Part shown: positions 60,358 through 64,000 of the stretch, one piece after another
How the letters are laid out: each line of letters begins with the position of its first letter
How positions within the stretch are numbered: the first letter of the stretch is position 1
Origin: Peptococcaceae bacterium BICA1-7
Lineage (GTDB): Bacteria > Bacillota > Desulfotomaculia > Desulfotomaculales > Desulfocucumaceae
Direction: 5' to 3'
NCBI GenBank assembly: GCA_000802095.1
Contig: JUEB01000001.1
Coordinates: 1-64,000, forward strand
Length of the DNA: 64,000 bases
Program-made: the position numbers and the translations under genes
Notes under the pieces: model-generated
Seen by the model: the letters and a program-made list of their open reading frames with translations, nothing else
Told to the model about the DNA's origin: nothing
Databases searched by the model: none

Positions 60358-61551
60358 CTATTCCTTACCAACTCCTTCCCCGGGGCCACTCCCCCTCCCC
60401 AAAAGCCTTCCCCTTACCAGGGCGTTCTCTCCAAATCTGTCCAGCAGGTCGTCCAGGGCACTGTTAAGTTTCCTGCTGCGGTCTTTTTGCCGGTCGGGGA
60501 AAAGGGCCTCCGGTATTGTCTCCCTGTCAGCCAGGCGGCTGGTGGAGACACCTATGAGCCTCACCGGCGTCACCTTGTTCCAGTTACTGTCCAGCAGCGC
60601 CTCTGCAGCTTTATAAACACTGATCCCGTCACTGGTATGTCCGGACAGGGTTATGGCCCTGGTGACAGTCTTCAGATCGGGATATTTAATCTTGAGGGTT
60701 ACCCCCTGACAGACCAGGCCCTGCCTTCTTAAGACCCGGCATATATAGTCCGACATATCCAGCAGAGTATCCAGCAGAACCTGCCTGTCATTTATATCCG
60801 AGGGAAAGGTAATTTCCCTGCCCACGGATTTAGCCCTCCTTTGAGGGATTACAGGCCTGGGGTCTATACCCCTGGCCATCTGGTAAAGGCGCTCACCAGC
60901 CACACCAAAACAGCCGGTCAGGTACTGCAGGCTTAGCCCCTTAAGGTCGGTAACTGTTTTAATCCCTATTCTCTCCAGTTTCTCAACAGTCTGGGGACCC
61001 ACTCCCCAGAGGGATGAAATGGTCAGGCCCGCTAAAAACCCCTCCACGTCTCCGACTACTGTAAGCCCTTCAGGCTTTTTCCAGTCAGAGGCCAGCTTGG
61101 CGATAAACTTGTTGGGGCCAATCCCCACCGACGCCGTCAGGTTTAATTGGCTCTTTATATCGGCCTGAACCATTTTTCCTATGGCCTCAGCCCCGCCAAA
61201 AAGCTTCAGGGAGCCGGTCACGTCCATAAAGGCCTCATCCAGGGATACCGGCTCAATTACAGGAGTGTAGCGGCGCAGTATACCCATAAGCCTGTCGGAA
61301 ACCAGAGCATATTTTTTATGATCCGGGGGCACCAGCACCAGCCCGGGGCAAAGCCTCAGGGCGGTAGCAGTGGGCATGGCTGAACGGACGCCGAATTTTC
61401 TGGCCTCGTAGGAGGCAGTGGCGATCACCCCCCTCTCTTCCGCCTTCCCGCCAACTGCCAGAGGCGCTCCCCGCAGTGCAGGATTGTCCCTTTGCTCAAC
61501 GGAGGCAAAAAAAGCATCCATATCCACATGTACTATAACAGTTGAAGCCAT
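60358..61551 (-). CDS. dinB: DNA polymerase IV (Y-family)
   Basis: 397 residues with the Y-family signatures: VDMDAFFASVEQRDNP, SYEARKFGVRSAM, SLDEAFMDVTGS (catalytic Asp-Glu) and the little-finger region RLIGVSTSRLADRE. It copies past damaged bases. I see no canonical QLxLF clamp motif at the C-terminus. It faces the MrfAB genes, so three DNA-damage genes are clustered. Start ATG; no LexA box visible in the upstream 200 bases, which contain an ATAACATATAA inverted repeat. Confidence 0.93.
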   Translation of the reverse strand: MASTVIVHVDMDAFFASVEQRDNPALRGAPLAVGGKAEERGVIATASYEARKFGVRSAMPTATALRLCPGLVLVPPDHKKYALVSDRLMGILRRYTPVIEPVSLDEAFMDVTGSLKLFGGAEAIGKMVQADIKSQLNLTASVGIGPNKFIAKLASDWKKPEGLTVVGDVEGFLAGLTISSLWGVGPQTVEKLERIGIKTVTDLKGLSLQYLTGCFGVAGERLYQMARGIDPRPVIPQRRAKSVGREITFPSDINDRQVLLDTLLDMSDYICRVLRRQGLVCQGVTLKIKYPDLKTVTRAITLSGHTSDGISVYKAAEALLDSNWNKVTPVRLIGVSTSRLADRETIPEALFPDRQKDRSRKLNSALDDLLDRFGENALVRGRLLGRGSGPGEGVGKE

Positions 61552-61752
61552 AGACCTTACCCCTAACCTAAAAATTCTAACAATTATCCGGTTGTTAAAT
61601 ATATATTTTATTATTCACTGTCTACATTATATACTTGAGTAAATAACATATAAATTATATTATATGTTATAAAGTGAATATTAATTATGGGCAGGTTACC
61701 TTTTTCACAGGCTACTATGCTGCATGGGAATTACTTTTACCTGGAGAATTAA

Positions 61753-62403
61753 ATGATGTACAGTGAAAACAGTTTATTAGAAATACTAAAAGCAATATCC
61801 GTTAAAGACACCCCTGGCAGCATTGAGGAGTTGGCACTATTTTTGTCCAAAACGGAGAGTATTGCAGGTATTCATTCCATCAGGGTATCGGGTTACGCTG
61901 TCATAACCGCAAGAGAAATGGGTCTTCCTGAGGAGTTGATAGCCAGCCTTCATGTGTCATCACTACTGCATGATATAGGAAAATTACTGATACCCCATGG
62001 CATTCTTTATAAAACAGGAAGCCTGTCCGAAGAGGAAACTGCACTGATACAGCAGCACCCGCTGCAGGGAAGCAGCATGCTTAATAAAATTGAGCGCTAC
62101 CGGCAATACTCCGACATAGTGCTCTATCACCATGAGTTTTTTAACGGCCAGGGCTACCCACACAGGCTTTCCGGATCTGATATTCCGCTTCTCTCCAGGA
62201 TAATAGCAGTTGCCGACGCATACGAGGCCATGACCTCAGACCGCCCGTACAGAAAAGGATTCTCACACAGGGAAGCGGTTAACCGATTTAGGATAAGCCG
62301 GCATATACAATGGGACCCGGACATTACGGATTCTTTTTTACGGGCCATTAAAGGCTTTTCGGGCAGCATCGGTATAATAAGCGGAACAATAGACCAGTTG
62401 TGA
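61753..62403 (+). CDS. HD-GYP protein with altered GYP motif
   Basis: 216 residues, HD domain only. HSIRVSGYAVITAREMG, VSSLLHDIGKLLIP (HD pair), IQQHPLQGSSML, and HHEFFNGQGYPHRL: the usual HHExxDGxGYP has Asn for Asp. VADAYEAMTSDRPYR is intact. Activity may be kept or reduced. ATG at 61753 (or 61756) with GGAGAATT upstream. Second HD-GYP gene of the window. Confidence 0.9.
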   Translation: MMYSENSLLEILKAISVKDTPGSIEELALFLSKTESIAGIHSIRVSGYAVITAREMGLPEELIASLHVSSLLHDIGKLLIPHGILYKTGSLSEEETALIQQHPLQGSSMLNKIERYRQYSDIVLYHHEFFNGQGYPHRLSGSDIPLLSRIIAVADAYEAMTSDRPYRKGFSHREAVNRFRISRHIQWDPDITDSFLRAIKGFSGSIGIISGTIDQL

Positions 62404-62716
62404 TATAAATCGATGTAATGATATCGGTTTCATCTAATGGAGCTGTACTGCAGCCTTATAATAATTACAAAAAACCTTGTCATTCTCCTGGCCCTCAATA
62501 GCTAAAAAGCATTACGGCATGGAAGTCTTTGTAGCAACGGAAGGCCGTTAGAATAAAAATCAGGCCGCAGTGTCAGTAAACAATGTTCAAAACCCTTAAA
62601 ATGCTATTAATACAGTAAAAAAATGCAAAAATTCGGCTAGATTAATAATTTTAAAGAGTTTGATCAACTGAAGCTATTGATAATCACTTTTTAGTATGTA
62701 AATTATTGAAATAGCA
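62404..62716. other. Gene-free region
   Basis: About 310 bases between the HD-GYP gene and the promoter of the next gene. Nothing of note. Confidence 0.4.
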
Positions 62717-62745
62717 TTGACAATAGTGTTATCTTTGTTTAGAAT
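62717..62745 (+). promoter_or_regulatory. Consensus sigma-A promoter
   Basis: -35 TTGACA (62717-62722), 17-base spacer, -10 TAGAAT (62740-62745). It lies 42 bases before the start of the small conserved protein and is the best promoter outside the rRNA region. Confidence 0.85.
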
Positions 62746-62787
62746 TAGCAAGTGTAATATTTTTCTTGGATGAAAGGAGTTGATTAT

Positions 62788-63093
62788 ATGGCCTTTGAAA
62801 TCTATAAACCACGTGGCGAAAGACAAGAAAAAGCCCCTATAGTATCTTTATCAAAAACATCTATAGTACTTAATAATGTAGCAAGAGAAAAAATAGGGAC
62901 TTCCCGGATTGAACTGGCATATGATAGACATGGAAAGACAGTTCGTATCCGTGGTGTTGAAGAAGGCGGCATGGAGATCAAGAAAACCAAGGTTTTTGGT
63001 AAGGGCTTCTTCAACCAGTTCGGCATTAACAAAAAGGGAAAATTTGAGGCAAGGTACGAGCCTACCGAAAACTCCCTGTACGTTAAGCTATAA
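62788..63093 (+). CDS. Conserved small protein of unknown function
   Basis: 101 residues beginning AFEIYKPRGERQEKAPIVSLSKTSIVLNNVAREKIG with YDRHGKTVRIRGVEEG and a final EARYEPTENSLYVKL; beta-rich and basic. I do not recognise the family, but the N-terminal FEIYKPRGER pattern is typical of a group of small Clostridial proteins. Strong AAAGGAG ribosome site, consensus promoter and perfect terminator suggest high expression. Confidence 0.75.
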   Translation: MAFEIYKPRGERQEKAPIVSLSKTSIVLNNVAREKIGTSRIELAYDRHGKTVRIRGVEEGGMEIKKTKVFGKGFFNQFGINKKGKFEARYEPTENSLYVKL

Positions 63094-63094
63094 T

Positions 63095-63135
63095 AATATA
63101 ATCCCGCTTTCCTAAATGCGGGATTATATTTTTTC
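63095..63135 (+). terminator. Perfect terminator
   Basis: Arms AATATAATCCCGC (63095-63107) and GCGGGATTATATT (63118-63130), followed by TTTT. It ends the small protein transcript. Confidence 0.92.
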
Positions 63136-63347
63136 AACCATGTTTATAATATCAACTACTATGCCAGAACCCGCCTACCACACCCCCTACTACAATTCTT
63201 ATAATTCCCCATTGACTATATTTGCTGAAGGACTATTATATTTGTATATAGAATTTGTCAGTGAGGCACAACAACTCCCTGCCTTTATAGCAACGGTGGA
63301 TATGTGTTTTTTGGTCTTCCACAATTCATAACTGGAGGCATAATGGA

Positions 63348-64000
63348 ATGACCCCATTAAAACTGAATCAAAAAATATATGTCTTAAAGCCGGAATACAG
63401 GGAAACTTTTATTTCAGTTATTGAGCAAATAGAAGAAAAAAAGGAAATAACCATCGCCCTCCCCCTGTCCCAGTCCTCTCCGCTGCCTGCAAGGATAGGA
63501 GATCTGCTTACCATAAGGATACCCTCGGAATCTTTTTGCATGGAGTTTACAACATCTGTAAAACAGGTAAAGATGGACAATATACCGCTGTACGTGCTTG
63601 CATACCCCGACCGGTTTAATAGGGTACAGCTTAGAAAGCATGTGCGGATTAAAACACTGTTGGAAATACAATACTGCAGGATGCCCCTTTCAGGAGAGAA
63701 ACCGGACTTTCAGAAGGCTATGGCGCTTGATATTAGCGCCGGGGGAATGAAAATATCGGTGCCCGGTGAAATAGAGGAGGGGGAAACGCTTCTGGTGGCC
63801 TTTGAACTGCCGATTAAGGCCGTGGTTCACAGATTTGAGCTGGAGACCACTGTAATGCGCTCTTTCAAAGTGGAAAAAGTTAAAAGAATTGTTTTCCAGC
63901 TGGGACTTTTATTCAATGACACAACCAGCGCCCAGAGGGATATAATATTTAGCTACATATTCAGCAGGATGGCCGATCTGAGGAAAAGTGGAAAGGCCTG
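63348..64000 (+). CDS. PilZ-domain protein (YcgR-like), cut by window end
   Basis: At least 217 residues; the gene runs off the window. An N-terminal YcgR-like domain (about 1-95, KIYVLKPEYRETFISVIEQIEE) is followed by PilZ, with the cyclic-di-GMP motifs RKHVR (RxxxR) near residue 95 and DISAGGMKIS (D/NxSxxG) near 130. Such proteins act as flagellar brakes or transduce cyclic-di-GMP. Start ATG at 63348 with GGAGG upstream, overlapping the short ATG GAA TGA frame at 63343. Confidence 0.9.
   Translation, partial: MTPLKLNQKIYVLKPEYRETFISVIEQIEEKKEITIALPLSQSSPLPARIGDLLTIRIPSESFCMEFTTSVKQVKMDNIPLYVLAYPDRFNRVQLRKHVRIKTLLEIQYCRMPLSGEKPDFQKAMALDISAGGMKISVPGEIEEGETLLVAFELPIKAVVHRFELETTVMRSFKVEKVKRIVFQLGLLFNDTTSAQRDIIFSYIFSRMADLRKSGKA

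Noticed and set aside
61640-61680. Inverted repeat ATAACATATAA upstream of dinB as a LexA box
   Set aside because: It does not fit the Firmicute SOS box CGAAC-N4-GTTCG; its AT-rich symmetry may be chance.
1-64000. CRISPR arrays, tRNA genes, complete insertion sequences or prophage genes
   Set aside because: No regularly spaced direct repeats of CRISPR type, no tRNA T-arm with matching acceptor stem, and no transposase, integrase or phage structural gene were found.

Overview
The window reads as chromosomal DNA of an anaerobic, spore-forming Firmicute of the sulfite/sulfate-reducing Peptococcaceae or Desulfotomaculum type. This is an inference from gene content: an anaerobic sulfite reductase (asrABC), an orphan DsrK-type iron-sulfur protein, a NuoEFG-like NADH module, a Spo0E-type sporulation phosphatase, an Agr-type peptide signalling locus, many GTG/TTG starts and strong AGGAGG-type ribosome binding sites. 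Species cannot be named from sequence alone.

Layout. 1-410: 5' end of a 16S rRNA gene leaving the window on the minus strand, with two near-identical tandem promoters. 480-6588 (minus): a membrane protein and a diguanylate cyclase, then asrC, asrB, asrA and a universal stress protein. 6.8-10 kb: an acyltransferase-like gene converging on uraA and upp, with a 46-bp perfect palindrome between them. 10.1-12.9 kb (minus): a complete agr-like quorum-sensing locus including a 46-aa AgrD precursor. 13.1-17.3 kb: DUF4397 and MTH865 proteins, a Crp/Fnr operon flanked by two identical 16-bp palindromes, a flavin-binding protein and an HD-GYP phosphodiesterase. 17.4-22.0 kb (minus): peptide ABC transporter. 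22.4-29.0 kb: metal and membrane homeostasis, with two nearly identical TerC/YjbE genes (only the second has a yybP-ykoY manganese riboswitch), a MerR regulator, a CDF transporter, DedA, a DEAD-box helicase and a pentapeptide-repeat protein. 29.4-35.1 kb: VOC and GNAT enzymes, DsrK-like protein, AraC regulator, and a divergent EamA transporter/LysR pair. 35.9-39.6 kb (minus): two-component system and a secreted repeat protein. 40-45.4 kb: ArsR, MarR and zinc-ribbon regulators, a Rossmann protein, an M24 peptidase, a MaoC hydratase and DUF2889. 45.5-49.6 kb: a thioredoxin-reductase-like flavoprotein with an altered NADPH site, then the NuoE/F/G module behind a CsoR/CstR-like palindrome. 50.1-56.3 kb: Spo0E-like protein, Dam methylase, two YkgJ proteins, a small ORF with an in-frame UGA, tandem repeats, a SulP transporter and a 50-aa peptide resembling the SulP C-terminal tail. 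56.6-61.6 kb: FmdE-like protein with the MrfA/MrfB repair pair, convergent with DNA polymerase IV. 61.7-64.0 kb: HD-GYP protein with a changed GYP motif, a small conserved protein, and a PilZ protein cut by the window end.

Themes: reductive sulfur and NADH electron transfer; cyclic-di-GMP signalling (GGDEF, two HD-GYP, PilZ); peptide quorum sensing; metal homeostasis; DNA repair. Intergenic DNA carries a family of heptamer repeats, several as inverted pairs. The least explained signals are the small ORF with an internal UGA plus hairpin (53.3 kb), the agr locus with an apparently two-gene receptor, the SulP-tail peptide, and the duplicated TerC copy that lost both its ATG and its riboswitch.
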